A stretch of 64,000 nt of DNA, taken from NCBI RefSeq assembly GCF_026745355.1, contig NC_079208.1, forward strand, positions 57,701,892 through 57,765,891, in the 5' to 3' direction. Within the stretch, counting starts at the first letter, position 1; the number at the start of each line of letters is the position of its first letter. Both the position numbers and the translations under genes were made by a program. Shown piece by piece: positions 20,598 to 32,139 of the stretch. Source of the stretch: Beta vulgaris subsp. vulgaris. Lineage: Eukaryota > Streptophyta > Magnoliopsida > Caryophyllales > Amaranthaceae. The notes below the pieces were generated by a model. That model searched no databases. It worked only from the letters and a program-made list of their open reading frames with translations, and was not told where the DNA came from.

Positions 20598-21123
20598 GAT
20601 AGCCTAGTTTCTCTCCAACCCTAAACCTAGTTTTTCTCTCTAGCCGCCTTCCTTTTTCCCCTTTCCTTTCATACCATGGATGATCTCATCTATGGTAAGC
20701 CCCTTTTCCTTCTTTATGAGAGTTTTTTGTGCCCTGATATGGGAAGACTAGTCTTCTCCGTTGTGGAGGTCTCCTTCTCCCTTATGGGAGTTGTGAGTCT
20801 AGTTTTTTTCATTTGTATGTATGAGAAATTGTTCTCATTGGTTGAAGTTCAAAACTATCAACATGAAGGTATTAGAAGCTCGGACGCGGTCAATATGGAT
20901 AGATCAAGAATGTTCTTCTCCAAACTATGTCAAAATGATAGACGGTCCTTTTAACAGTTGTTTGGGACAACAAATACAAGGAACTTACAATATTCGATCT
21001 GGTTCATTGTAGTTTCATCGAATACAAAATTGATCTGATCTTGTTTAATTGTATCCTGTTTTTCTTTATTTCTTATTGTAGATGCGTTTGGCCTTCAATT
21101 AATGAAATTTCTCTTTAAAAAAA
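20598..21123 (+). mobile_element. Non-LTR retroelement insertion with poly(A) and target duplication
   Basis: A segment of about 526 bp begins GATAGCCTAGTTTCTCTCC and ends TGAAATTTCTCTTT followed by a poly(A) run. AAAAAGCAGTTG occurs just before it (20586-20597) and again after the A-run (to 21135). The related sequence at 27600-27660 lacks the insert and shows a single version of the flank, consistent with an empty site. A reading frame of 92 codons starting MDDLIYG (20676) resembles nothing I know. It is probably a 5'-truncated or non-autonomous LINE-like copy, or a processed RNA. Confidence 0.6.
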
Positions 21124-21135
21124 AAAAAGCAGTTG

Positions 21136-22890
21136 AATTTTTTGGCAACCTAAATCTGTATGCTTATTTGAAAAGAAATACAAGTTGTTTTACAGCGATA
21201 AATCATTTTTTTTTTGAGTATTTTCTTACCCTCATCTAATAAGGCGCGTATAATACTCGAGACCGTTGATTTCTCCTTCTGCTACCATTGAGAAGTCTTC
21301 TCCAAATATAAATTTACCATTAACCCAATATTCACACTACCATTAACCCAATATTCACACAACTTTTCCCAATTCTTTATTTGAACGATATGGCGAAAGA
21401 ATTGTGACACGCGAGAAGCATGACGACATCGCAATTCCTACATTCTTCTATATTTTAATTTGTTGCTTTCAATAGGTTTCATGTTCATGCCAATTGTACT
21501 GATGTGGTGTCGATACTTTTATTAACCATCTATCTAGATTAAATGCTTCTTTAATTATACAATTTTGATTTTGTTAAGATGCAATGGGATTACCAATTGA
21601 GTCATTTGGAGGAAACTCGGTTGAAAGAGATTTGGCGATAATGGATGAAACGTATATATATTTTAATAAATTTATTTTTAGTTGTATACCATCTCTATCT
21701 TCATTTAACTTTTATAGATTGGTTTACAGAAAGAAACTAGTTGTTGACCCGGGCAATGCCTTAGATCATTTATCAATGTGAATTTGAATTGTTAAATTAA
21801 ACACTTGAGAGAATTGACACGGAAGAGTTATAGGCATTGGATTCTGCTCTCGAATAAGATTAGAAGACTTAAATTAATAAAAATAAAAGAAGTCATAGGA
21901 TGAACATAACTCCTCCTTAAAGTTAATGGTAAAACCTTGAGTATATCAACTATTAAAATAGATAAAATGAAACAAGATTGTAACACATGGATATTCATCA
22001 TATAAACTCTTGTCAATAGAGTACAAAACTAAAGAAACAACTCATTCAAAGTGTATCTTTTACTTTACCTCGATGATTTAATGTGTGAATATTTTTTTTA
22101 ATTTTATAGTAATACAAAAAAACATTTAAGATATTTTATATATCTAATATATCAATAGAGAGAGCAATAGTATTTTCATTGAATCGTCTATGTGTAAGCT
22201 TCGTTTTCGGTTCGATTTTGGGGTAAAACCGAAATAAATTCGATTTTCATATTTCAAGTCCAAAATCCAAACCAAACCGAAATTACAAAAGCAAAACCAA
22301 ATTGAATCGAAAAAAACAAATTTTATTAAAAGATGCTATTCCAAATCTTACAAATACTAAAGTTTAAGTCATCAAACATAGAAAATTACTTAAAATCACA
22401 GCCAAAGTTTAGAATTAAGTACAAGAAGAACTAATCAAAATTGATAAAACTAATGAAAAAAAAAGAAGAAAAAAATACATAATATTCTTCTATTCCTATC
22501 CTATCCAAAACATTGCATTGCACTCATGATTTTGATCTGAATTCTATCCAAAACAATCCTGAAAGACTGAAGTTCGGACGATCCCATCCGTAATCCGACC
22601 TGAAAGCAGTTCAAAATTATTGGCTTTGATAATGCCTGATTTAAAGTACCCGAATTTGACCTTTTTGTTCAAAAAATATAGCACCAAAAACTTAATAATT
22701 ATGCTTGATTCAAAGTAGCCGGAATCGGAACCTTTTTTTCAAAAAGAATTATCATCAAAGACTTAATAATTTTATCACCGTATAATGTAAACTTCTAAAA
22801 AATATTACCCATTATTGCTTAGATAAAGTTCCATAATTTTATTGCTAGTCGCTAGACTTAGCTTGTAAATTCATTACATGCCTACTTTTC
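21136..22890. other. AT-rich intergenic DNA; left part duplicated at 27.6 kb
   Basis: From about 21136 to 21420 the sequence is a diverged relative of 27640-27900. Shared phrases include TTTTTTGGCAACCT, ACAAG(A)TGTT(T)TACAG, CCCA(A/G)TATTCACAC and a TATGGCGA(A/T)(A/T)A motif. The remainder holds no recognised gene or element border; a stretch near 22200-22330 is rich in AACCGAAA/CCAAACCG. Confidence 0.45.
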
Positions 22891-22917
22891 TATATATATA
22901 TATATATATATATATAT
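22891..22917. repeat. (TA)n tract left of element A
   Basis: Twenty-seven bases of alternating TA. First of five TA tracts that separate and border four consecutive TIR elements. Confidence 0.9.
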
Positions 22918-24138
22918 GGAAAAATGGATCAGAATACCCCCAACTTTGGGGGGTCCGCTTTTAATACCCCCAACTCTGAATTATTTTTCAATACCCCCAA
23001 CTTTGGGGTGGTCCACCAAAAATACACCCAGATGACTTGTAACCTGTTAGCAAGGTAATTTTTTTATTTTTTATCTCTTTTATTTTATTTTCAATTTCTA
23101 CTCCCACCCTTCCCTCACCCCCACTACCACCCACTGCCACCTTCCCACTGGCCACTACCGCCCTTCCCACACCCCATTCCTTACCCCCGGCAGCCCCCTA
23201 CCACCCTTCCCACACCCCACCCTTACCCCAGTAGCCCCCTACCACCGTACCCTTCCCACACCCAACCCTCCTCCCACCAATTTTAACCTCACCTTCTCAC
23301 CTCCACCATCACCAGTTCACCACGCAGCCTTGTGCACCTTCAGCCATCATCACCAGATTTTCAACTTCGCAACCACCGAGCAACACCAACTCCACCATCG
23401 TCCTCACCTCACTCGCTGCCAGCAACGCACCATTGCTAATTTCCGCAGCAAAACCAAACAAAACTCGAAAAAAAAATAGCACACTTCCTTCGCAAAGATG
23501 GGGTTATATTCGTATTATCACCGGCCCCATTGCTGGGGTATTTTAGGGTTTTACGTCATCTATCGTACTGAAATTTTTTACATGGTTCATATTTTTCTTT
23601 CATTTTTCTCTTTTTTGTTCAATAATCTTTTTTGGGTGAGATTTATTTTGTTAAATTTCTATTAATTTTATCTGGGTCATTTGAATTTTAGGCGAAATGG
23701 GATGAAAGATTGAAGAAGTATGAAGAGGAGAAATTGAAGAAAGAGAAAACCCAACTTGAATCTGAAGATACCCTTTTTATTTCTGATGATTCCCGCTCTC
23801 AACAAAGCAGTAATGAGTAGCAAATTTATCATGTTGAAACTGTGTTTTTTATTCTCCTTCAGAAATGATGATTCCCCAAGTAGTGGTGTTGGAACTTTGG
23901 AAGCCATTGAAGAACGAAGAAAGAGATGAGGAGAGAGATGAGAAGGTTGTGAATTAACGATGCAAAAATGGATCACAAGTAAAGCACGTGCAAGAATTTA
24001 CCAGTTCTTCCGGTGAAAGCAGGTAAAAGGAGTATTTTTGGCGGACCACCCCCAAAGTTGGGGGTATTTAAAAATAATCCAAAGTTGGGGGTATTAAAAG
24101 CGGACCGCCCAAAGTTGGGGGTATTCTAATCCATTTTT

Positions 24139-24140
<2 letters not shown>
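22918..24140. mobile_element. Element A: TIR element inside a TA microsatellite
   Basis: A 1223-bp element with terminal inverted repeats of about 110 bp. The left end starts GGAAAAATGGATCAGAATAC and the right end is its near complement, ending CTAATCCATTTTTCC. Three spaced copies of ACCCCCAACTTTGGG lie in each arm. TA tracts touch both ends, so no ordinary target duplication is readable. The interior has a C-rich region (23100-23290) and a short coding-like plus stretch after an acceptor-like TTTTAG (23695-23820, AKWDERLKKYEEEKLKKEK), possibly a captured exon. No transposase was seen. Confidence 0.75.

Positions 24141-24170
<30 letters not shown>
24141..24170. repeat. (TA)15 tract between elements A and B
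   Basis: Thirty bases of perfect TA alternation forming the only spacer between two unrelated TIR elements. Confidence 0.9.
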
Positions 24171-24173
<3 letters not shown>

Positions 24174-25328
24174 GAAGGATCCGCTGAAAACCACTCTTAG
24201 GCTGAAAACTGAAAACAAAGTAACTTTTAACCCCTTTAGGGTAACTTTTAACACTTTTAGGGTAACTTTTGTCAGTTTTGGGGTAACTTTATTATATTAA
24301 GGATAGTTCTATATATTTCAACGGTAACTTTATTTATTATAAGAGTAACTATTATCACTTTTAAGGTAACTTTTTACCTTGAAATATATGTTAGTGAGAG
24401 GGGGGTAACAAATAGTTTTAAAACAGCAACTAATCACAATACTTTGGCAACTAATAACAATACTTCTTTTTTTTCGATAATTTGAGCCATTTCATTAATG
24501 TGGGCAAAGCCATACAAACAGCTCCAACTGAGCGTTTACAAAATGATTTACAGGCTATAAGCACCAACTTATGATTGGTTTACATTCTCAACTACTGAAA
24601 AAGAGATTAGCACCATGCAATAAATTCATTCAATCTCATGAGACCCTGCTTTGCTAAGGCATCCGCAAAAGAGTTTGAGTCCCTTTTTTTATGATGAATA
24701 CTGAATTTCCTTGCACCCAAGGAAACATTCCTGATATAGTTGAGAATAAAGGTCAAATTCCACGGCCCAACATTCCTTTCCTTGCTCCAAGTAACAGCAT
24801 TCAAAGAATCTGATTCAATGATGAATTCGGATCCTTTAATACGATCGCAGCTGAGCGAGATTGAGATGGCTCGATGGATGGCAAGCACTTCAGCGTGATT
24901 GATGTCCATGAAGGGAATCGGTCGGGAAAAAATACAGATTACATGGCCATTGAAATCTCTAAGTTGAGGATGTTTTTAGAGGGAGGAGTCTAGTGAATTA
25001 CAGGCGGAGGAGGCTGGGCAAACCTCGCATTTGGAGGGCATTTTGACCATTGAAGGCTGCATCAGAGCAGAGGAGTAAAGAGAGAAGTAGAGATGGAAAT
25101 CTTTTCTGCCATTGATGAAGGAGAGAGAAAAAAAAAATGGAAGGGTTAAGCGGCACAAAATCTGGGTTGATCTTTAGAGGAGAGAGAGTGGGGTGGAGTT
25201 TGATGAGTGAGAGGGAGTGTTAGAGTGGGAGAGAGGGAATTGAGATATACACCGTACGATCAAAATCAATGGTTCAGATATCTTGTTTTCAGTTTTCAGC
25301 CTAAGAGTGGTTTTCACAAGATCCTATT

Positions 25329-25330
<2 letters not shown>
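24171..25330. mobile_element. Element B: TIR element carrying an RNase H-like fragment
   Basis: A 1160-bp element. The left end GGGGAAGGATCCGCTGAAAA and the right end ...TTTTCACAAGATCCTATTCC are imperfect inverted repeats sharing CTTAGGCTGAAAACTGAAAA. Subterminal left sequence repeats GGTAACTTTT. Its ends match element C in opposite orientation, so B and C are one family. It sits between two TA tracts. Confidence 0.75.
24465..24966 (-). pseudogene. RNase H-like C-terminal fragment of a LINE, inside element B
   Basis: The minus strand reads RDFNGHVICIFSRPIPF, then AEVLAIHRAI, FIIESDSLNAV and FADALAKQG, ending in a stop at 24607. These match the RNase H-like domain at the C-terminus of plant L1-type LINE ORF2 (also called RVT_3). 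Acidic residues at the expected places are visible (E of AEVLA, D of ESDS, D of FADAL). Downstream, the sequence runs to CATTAATGAAATGGCTC and an A-run near 24465, as in a LINE 3' end. Upstream of RDF there is a stop. It is either a 5'-truncated LINE that landed in element B or a captured fragment. Confidence 0.65.

Positions 25331-25366
<36 letters not shown>
25331..25366. repeat. (TA)18 tract between elements B and C
   Basis: Thirty-six bases of TA alternation at the junction where B and C meet end to end with their like termini facing each other. Confidence 0.9.
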
Positions 25367-26821
<1,455 letters not shown>

Positions 26822-27213
26822 AAGTTCATATGAGAACCACCTTTATGGTGAGAACCGTGATAACCACTCATTTTTCCTCATTTTACGAAGATTTTGATCA
26901 TTTCATAACATTTTTGCTCATTTTTTGTTTCACTTATTTCATGGTTTTGCTGATTTAACAATTTTATGTTCATTTATCAACGTTTTTGCTCATTCTACTT
27001 TTTGCTGATTTTACTTTTTTTCTCATTGAACTTTTTTATGCTCATATTACGCTTTTCTTCTTTTACATTTTTGTTTATTTTACGTTTTTGATAACTTAAT
27101 GTTTTCTACTCAGTTTATGTTTCTGCTCATTGGTTACTTTTTTTTGTTCATTTTAACAAGTTTTTGCTCATTTTAAGTGGTTCTCACCATAAGAGGGTTC
27201 TCATTAGAACCCA

Positions 27214-27217
<4 letters not shown>
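26822..27217. mobile_element. Element D: short TIR element in the TA chain
   Basis: A 396-bp element. Near its left end it has GAGAACCACCTTTATGGTGA, complementary to the right-end TGGTTCTCACCATAAGAGGG. The interior is mostly variants of TTTTTGCTCATTTTA. The left edge touches the TG tract and the right edge touches TA repeats. It is unrelated to A, B and C. Confidence 0.65.

Positions 27218-27253
<36 letters not shown>
27218..27253. repeat. (TA)n tract right of element D
   Basis: About 36 bases of TA alternation closing the chain of four elements. Confidence 0.9.
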
Positions 27254-27259
<6 letters not shown>

Positions 27260-28200
27260 CTGTGCAATGACAATTAATTTCTTCAATGTGATTACAAACT
27301 GCAAATATAATAAATTTATTTGCATATGAAACCCCCGGTAAAAAGGAACTCTAAATATTATTGGGAGTGGTTTGCCCCGATCCGCAATCGTCGGGTCCGA
27401 AAAGCATACTCATCCGATGATGATAAAATATCATACTCCGAAATTCGATCTCGGAAGTACACTGGTTTGTACGATGTCCAAATCCTAAATCGTTCGGTCC
27501 AATCCGAATTCGATTCGGAAATAACATGATACGAAAACGATTAGTTTTGAATGTGTCCAGTACGAATCTGATTCGATTTGTCCGATTGCTAGGTCTACTT
27601 AAGAAATTAATGAAGTATTTAAGAAAAAACAATTTAATTTTTTTGGCAACCTCGTTTCATACATTTCTACAACTTGGGAAAGAATACAAGATGTTGTACA
27701 GCTAGTACAAGATGAATCATTTTTCTTCTATATTGTTCTCCTTAATCGAGTTGAGACATAATTTGAGCTGAAATCCTTGAGACCTTTAATTTCTTCTTAT
27801 CGTTCAATGTTATGATTTTCGCTCAAGAAAGATTCACCACTAGCCCAGTATCCACACAACTTATCCCCACTTTTTGAGTCGAATATATGGCGATTAAAGA
27901 ACATCTTATCTACGTAACAAGAAACATTTTTGAGTCACACACTTTTCGGCCCATGTATAAATAATTAATGTTTCTAAATATTTCATCTATGTCACTTTAT
28001 CTTTTGTTTATTTAAGAGTTTAACAACAGATAGAAAAACAAGCGTCCAATAGTTAATCCTAGTGGTAAAATATCTCATTGGTATACAGCTAGATGAGACA
28101 CTAATACGAATTACCCGATGAATGTTTGTCTTACTATCTGGAAATTTCCACCACTGATTGTTTTCATCTTGGTAGACAAGTTTATATAGCTTTGAATAAC
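27254..28200. other. Intergenic DNA with a duplicated segment
   Basis: 27300-27600 has repeated TCCGAT/TCGGAT phrases like an eroded hAT-type element, without fixed ends. 27600-27950 is a diverged relative of 20570-21450 and lacks the poly(A) insertion found there. No gene recognised. Confidence 0.45.
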
Positions 28201-28208
28201 TACTTGGG

Positions 28209-29191
28209 CAATGGCGGATCTTAATAGGGGCAGGCCTGGGTCTGGCTCCCTAGGTTTAAAAAAAAACATGTGAAGCTTGTATATTACAGCCCAAAAGCCC
28301 AGTATAAAAACAGAAGTTACACGGCTAAACTGCTAAAGCAACCTAAAAGTAACCCTTGCTCATTGCAAAACAGGATATCTGGGAAGTGAAAACCAAAAAG
28401 AAAATCTGCAATTATGTTAAAGCTGCAAAAACTCTGAATTTTGGTAATTTTTTGTTATTCATTATGTTGTAGTTTTCTTGAATTGCCGAATTGGAACGGT
28501 AAAATGTAAAGTACTTATATACTGCAGTATTGCACGCTGTAACTTTTTTTACCTTTTATGAATCTTGTGAATTGCTATCACAATTCACACGCCACTCATT
28601 CACCATCTTGATTTTTTTATTTCAATTTTGATTTATTTTTTTTTTCAATTGAAAAGTTATGAGTTTGTCTTATAAGAGACCGCCTACTTTTAAATTAAAA
28701 TTAGGCAATGATAAGCCTAATATTAAAAATAGAATAAGCCCAATAGTAACTAGGTTAATTTCTTTCGGTTACTAGTTTAATCCATTTAGTGACTAAGTCT
28801 ACTTTTATATTAAAATTAAACCGTCTTTTTTAATAATTTTTGAAAAGTTATTCATTGTTATCATGTAAGATGTGTGTTTTTGTTTGCTTTATAAATTATT
28901 GTAGATTCAAGTAATATCATTTTGTTATTGTATTATGTAATTATTAAATCATACTACTTCCTCCATTTTGTTTTAAATGCAACAATGAAATATTTTATAT
29001 TTCACAAAAAATATCCCTTTGTTACATTTAAAACGAAACGGAAGAAGTATATAAAATATAAGTATATATAACTAGTTGATTTACTAATATCAATTTAATT
29101 ACTCATATGTTCTTATAGTTTTATATATGTGTTAATATATTATTATGGAAAAATCTGGCCCCTGTAGCAAATATTTCAAGATCCGCCACTG
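28209..29191. mobile_element. Non-autonomous hAT element with 8-bp target duplication
   Basis: A 983-bp element flanked by perfect 8-bp repeats TACTTGGG (28201-28208 and 29192-29199). Ends CAATGGCGGATCTTAA and TTCAAGATCCGCCACTG are inverted repeats of the CAGTGGCGGATC kind common in plant hAT elements. No transposase frame. It carries a nested Stowaway MITE at 28957-29047. Confidence 0.85.
28957..29047. mobile_element. Stowaway MITE nested in the hAT element
   Basis: A 91-bp inverted repeat flanked by TA: starts CTTCCTCCATTTTGTTTTAA and ends TTAAAACGAAACGGAAGAAG. The arms pair over most of their length. Confidence 0.75.
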
Positions 29192-29419
29192 TACTTGGGT
29201 ACTCAAAATAAAACACTAGTCAAAGTGATAATTATTATTAAATCTCAACTTTGGCTTGTTTTTTGGTTCAAGGCACATCTTTGCACTTCTCTTGAATCCG
29301 ACATTTGTGAGACTATATGTATCTAAAATAATAGATCATTCTATTATGTGCTGAAAATAATATATTATTTGCAATTATAAAACAGCATTGTATCTAATTA
29401 CCATTGTCGATAATTAATA

Positions 29420-29890
29420 GCTCTATTTTTTTTGAATTTTTGATTTTTTGGTCGATTTTTTGGTCAGGACCGAAAAAATAGATTGACATATCAACAGTTT
29501 AACAACTATGACAAGAATAAATGAGAGAGTAATACTGCATTTTTTATTCTTTGCAATGTGAGAGCCTCCATCAATAATCGCCGCTTGAGACACACCAAAA
29601 CGAGGGAAAATAACCTTCTTGACCAACTTAATGACTTAATGACTACCTTAGAGTCATGTATGGGTGATGCTTCCACCCACTTTGACACTAGTCAACTGCA
29701 ATCAAGATATAATTGTTTCCACATGAGGAGGGGAAAGGGCCCATGAAGTCAAGGGCCCATACATCAAAGTTTTCAAGCTCCAATATGTTGTTCAAAGGCT
29801 CTTCTTGAACTACATCACTCTCAAACTCAATGTTCATTTCACTCTTCTCAAAATGCGTCAAATCAAGTGTAAAATTTGGACTTAACATAT
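29420..29890 (-). pseudogene. Ty3/Gypsy (Athila-type) integrase relic
   Basis: Minus-strand pieces in shifted frames read [26 protein letters not shown], then SKWVEASPIHDSKVV, then KKVIFPRFGVSQAAIIDGGSH. These correspond to the integrase core of Athila/Tat-type elements. Frameshifts and stops break it and no LTRs were found nearby. Confidence 0.8.
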
Positions 29891-30955
29891 AACTACATAA
29901 GCCACTGAAAACAATTAATTAATATAATTTAGAGTAAGCAATGAACAAATATATTGATCTATACCAAATGTAAAAAAAAAAACGTGGTATTAGCGGTGAC
30001 AATAAGCGATAAAACTAATGGCAAGATGCTGAGTAAAAAAAAGAACATGTCGATCGTTCCGCCCTTACAAAAGCCATATGCTAGCGCCAAGAATTGTCAC
30101 TCACCTTTCAATATTCAAAACATGCATTAATTCGGAGTTTTATTGTTTATCCTCTATTAATAATAATTTTAACAATATTACACCATTAATTTTTTCTTTT
30201 ATCTTTAACTAATAATGATGATCAAGAATACCAATTCATACCATTAATTTCTTTAATTTTGTTGTATAAATGAACAATAACCAATGTCTCCTCAAAAAAA
30301 AAAAATGAACAATAACCAATGTCATAAAGACACGTATAAATCAATTCCTTTACTCATTCAATACCATAATCATGACAAATTATTTCACGGTGAGAAATTA
30401 ACAAGTTAAAATTATTGTCGTGAATTCTCATTAATTTTGTTTCCTCTTCTTTGTTTGCTTTGGGAAGCATTTAACCATTACATATTTACATGTTAGGTCA
30501 ACCATCATTATCCAAAAGACTTAGGACGTGTTTGGTAATATGAGAAATTTGGTATAAAATTAAAAGTTGAAACTCATATTAGAGAATTTGACTAGTCAAT
30601 CCTCTAATTTAAATGTTTGGTAAAAAGAGACTTCAATTAATTAATGGACCCAAAAAACTGTTTTCGAAAAAGTGAGAATGAGAAACTTTTTAACATTAGA
30701 AGTTTCAGAATATGTGGATCAATTACATCTATCTTGAAATTGTTGAAATTTGCATTAATAAATAATTAAAGCCACAATAATAGATTATGCACATATCCTT
30801 ATTGGTCATTTACATAATTATGTAGCAATCAACTATGAATTACTTACCAAATACCTTTATACAACAAATACAATCAACTATCAACTAATACAATCAGTTA
30901 ACAACTAATCACTAGTTGTCAAATAGGGTCAAAACCCCAATATATAAGGTAAATA
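29891..30955. other. AT-rich intergenic DNA with a poly(A) insertion footprint
   Basis: No gene seen. Holds the minimal insertion at 30268-30323, described separately. Confidence 0.5.
30268..30323 (+). mobile_element. Minimal poly(A) insertion between 21-bp target duplications
   Basis: A 21-base sequence containing TGAACAATAACCAATGTC occurs at 30268-30288 and again at 30303-30323. Only TCCTC plus A residues (30289-30302) lies between the copies. This looks like a retrotransposition event that copied almost nothing but the poly(A) tail. Confidence 0.65.
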
Positions 30956-30959
30956 TTAG

Positions 30960-31334
30960 GCTATGTTTAGTTCACCTGAAATTTTCTGATCTGAACTTAT
31001 CTGATCTGATCTGATCTGATCTGAACTTATTTTTTCTGATCTGATCTGAACTTATTTTTTCTGAACTGATCTGATTACAAGATCTTATCTTTTAGATTTC
31101 TCTCAATATAAAAGAAAAAACATAGTCATGTGGGGTCTTGTTTGATTCATCTCAATGAGTACTTTATTAATATTCAATTATTATAATTTTTACTAATATG
31201 TAATGAAAGATATTTTATAGTAAAAATGAGTTTAAAAACTGACAGATCTGATCTGATCTAAACTTATTTTTTCTGATCTGATCTGATCTGATTAGATCTG
31301 AAATAAGCAAAAATAAGGTGAACTGAACATAGCC
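30960..31334 (+). mobile_element. Tourist-like MITE with GATCTGA-type repeats, copy 2
   Basis: A 375-bp element from GGCTATGTTTAGTTCACC to GGTGAACTGAACATAGCC, flanked by TTA at 30957-30959 and 31335-31337. It is the reverse of copy 1 at 8333-8693, with the same CTGATCTGATCT subterminal repeats and shared core. This is the cleanest copy in the window. Confidence 0.8.
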
Positions 31335-32139
31335 TTAGTGTATGTTTCTTTTGTCAGAAAACATCTTTTAAAACCTCAATAATGTGGAAAATACAGCAAT
31401 TTTCAGAGAAACACTTATAAACAAAATAAGTATGTATAATAGTGATTGACAATCACTTTACCCCTTGAAAAGCCAACTTTTTTGACTGAGTAATCACTGC
31501 TCGTAACCAATCAAGTGGTTTAGGTGAAGAGAATCATCAAAACTGATTAAACAAATAAATTTGGGTAATCAGTGGTAAGAAGTAAAAATGTTGCAAGAAA
31601 TGAATGGAAAAACTAAGACCAAAAGAAAAGTGTAGCTGAACAAGATTGTACTTCTCCATAATAACTTTTTTCTTCTGGGAAATAGAAAGAACATCGATAC
31701 CATACAAGAAAATTTTTTGAGCTTCCTAGGACACCAACAGCTCTCTTGACATAGCCACATTTGTACAGTCACGAATCGGATCGATCACTAGAAAAAAAAC
31801 CTACCCTTCACCATTTTAATGATTCATTTTTACACCCCTGTATGCTCATATTTTTTAAAAATCTTTGCAGGAGCACAAGCATATATCACATCTGCAGCAC
31901 AGCTCGCTCGATTCTATGTATAGCCTTAAAACTACAAAATGTACAATTTCCCCAAGTACAAAAGCAACAACCTTTATTCCTGGGCTCCCTAACCAACTCC
32001 TCTCAAAGGACTGGTGGAGCAATGGCTCTAGATCTTACGCAAAAGAAAAAACAAAAAAAAAAAGGCTGGAAAAAGATGAAGCATAGTGTAAGTAGCTTCA
32101 GTCAGCTGTACATACTCTCTGATTTCCTATCCCACCACC

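Noticed and set aside
20676..20954. 92-codon frame MDDLIYG... as a host gene
   Set aside because: It lies inside an insertion with poly(A) and target duplications, absent from the paralogous segment, and has no recognised homologue.
22918..24140. Possible CRISPR-like or satellite array because of repeated ACCCCCAACTTTGGG
   Set aside because: The repeats occur as inverted arms of a transposable element, not as regularly spaced direct repeats, and the DNA is plant nuclear.
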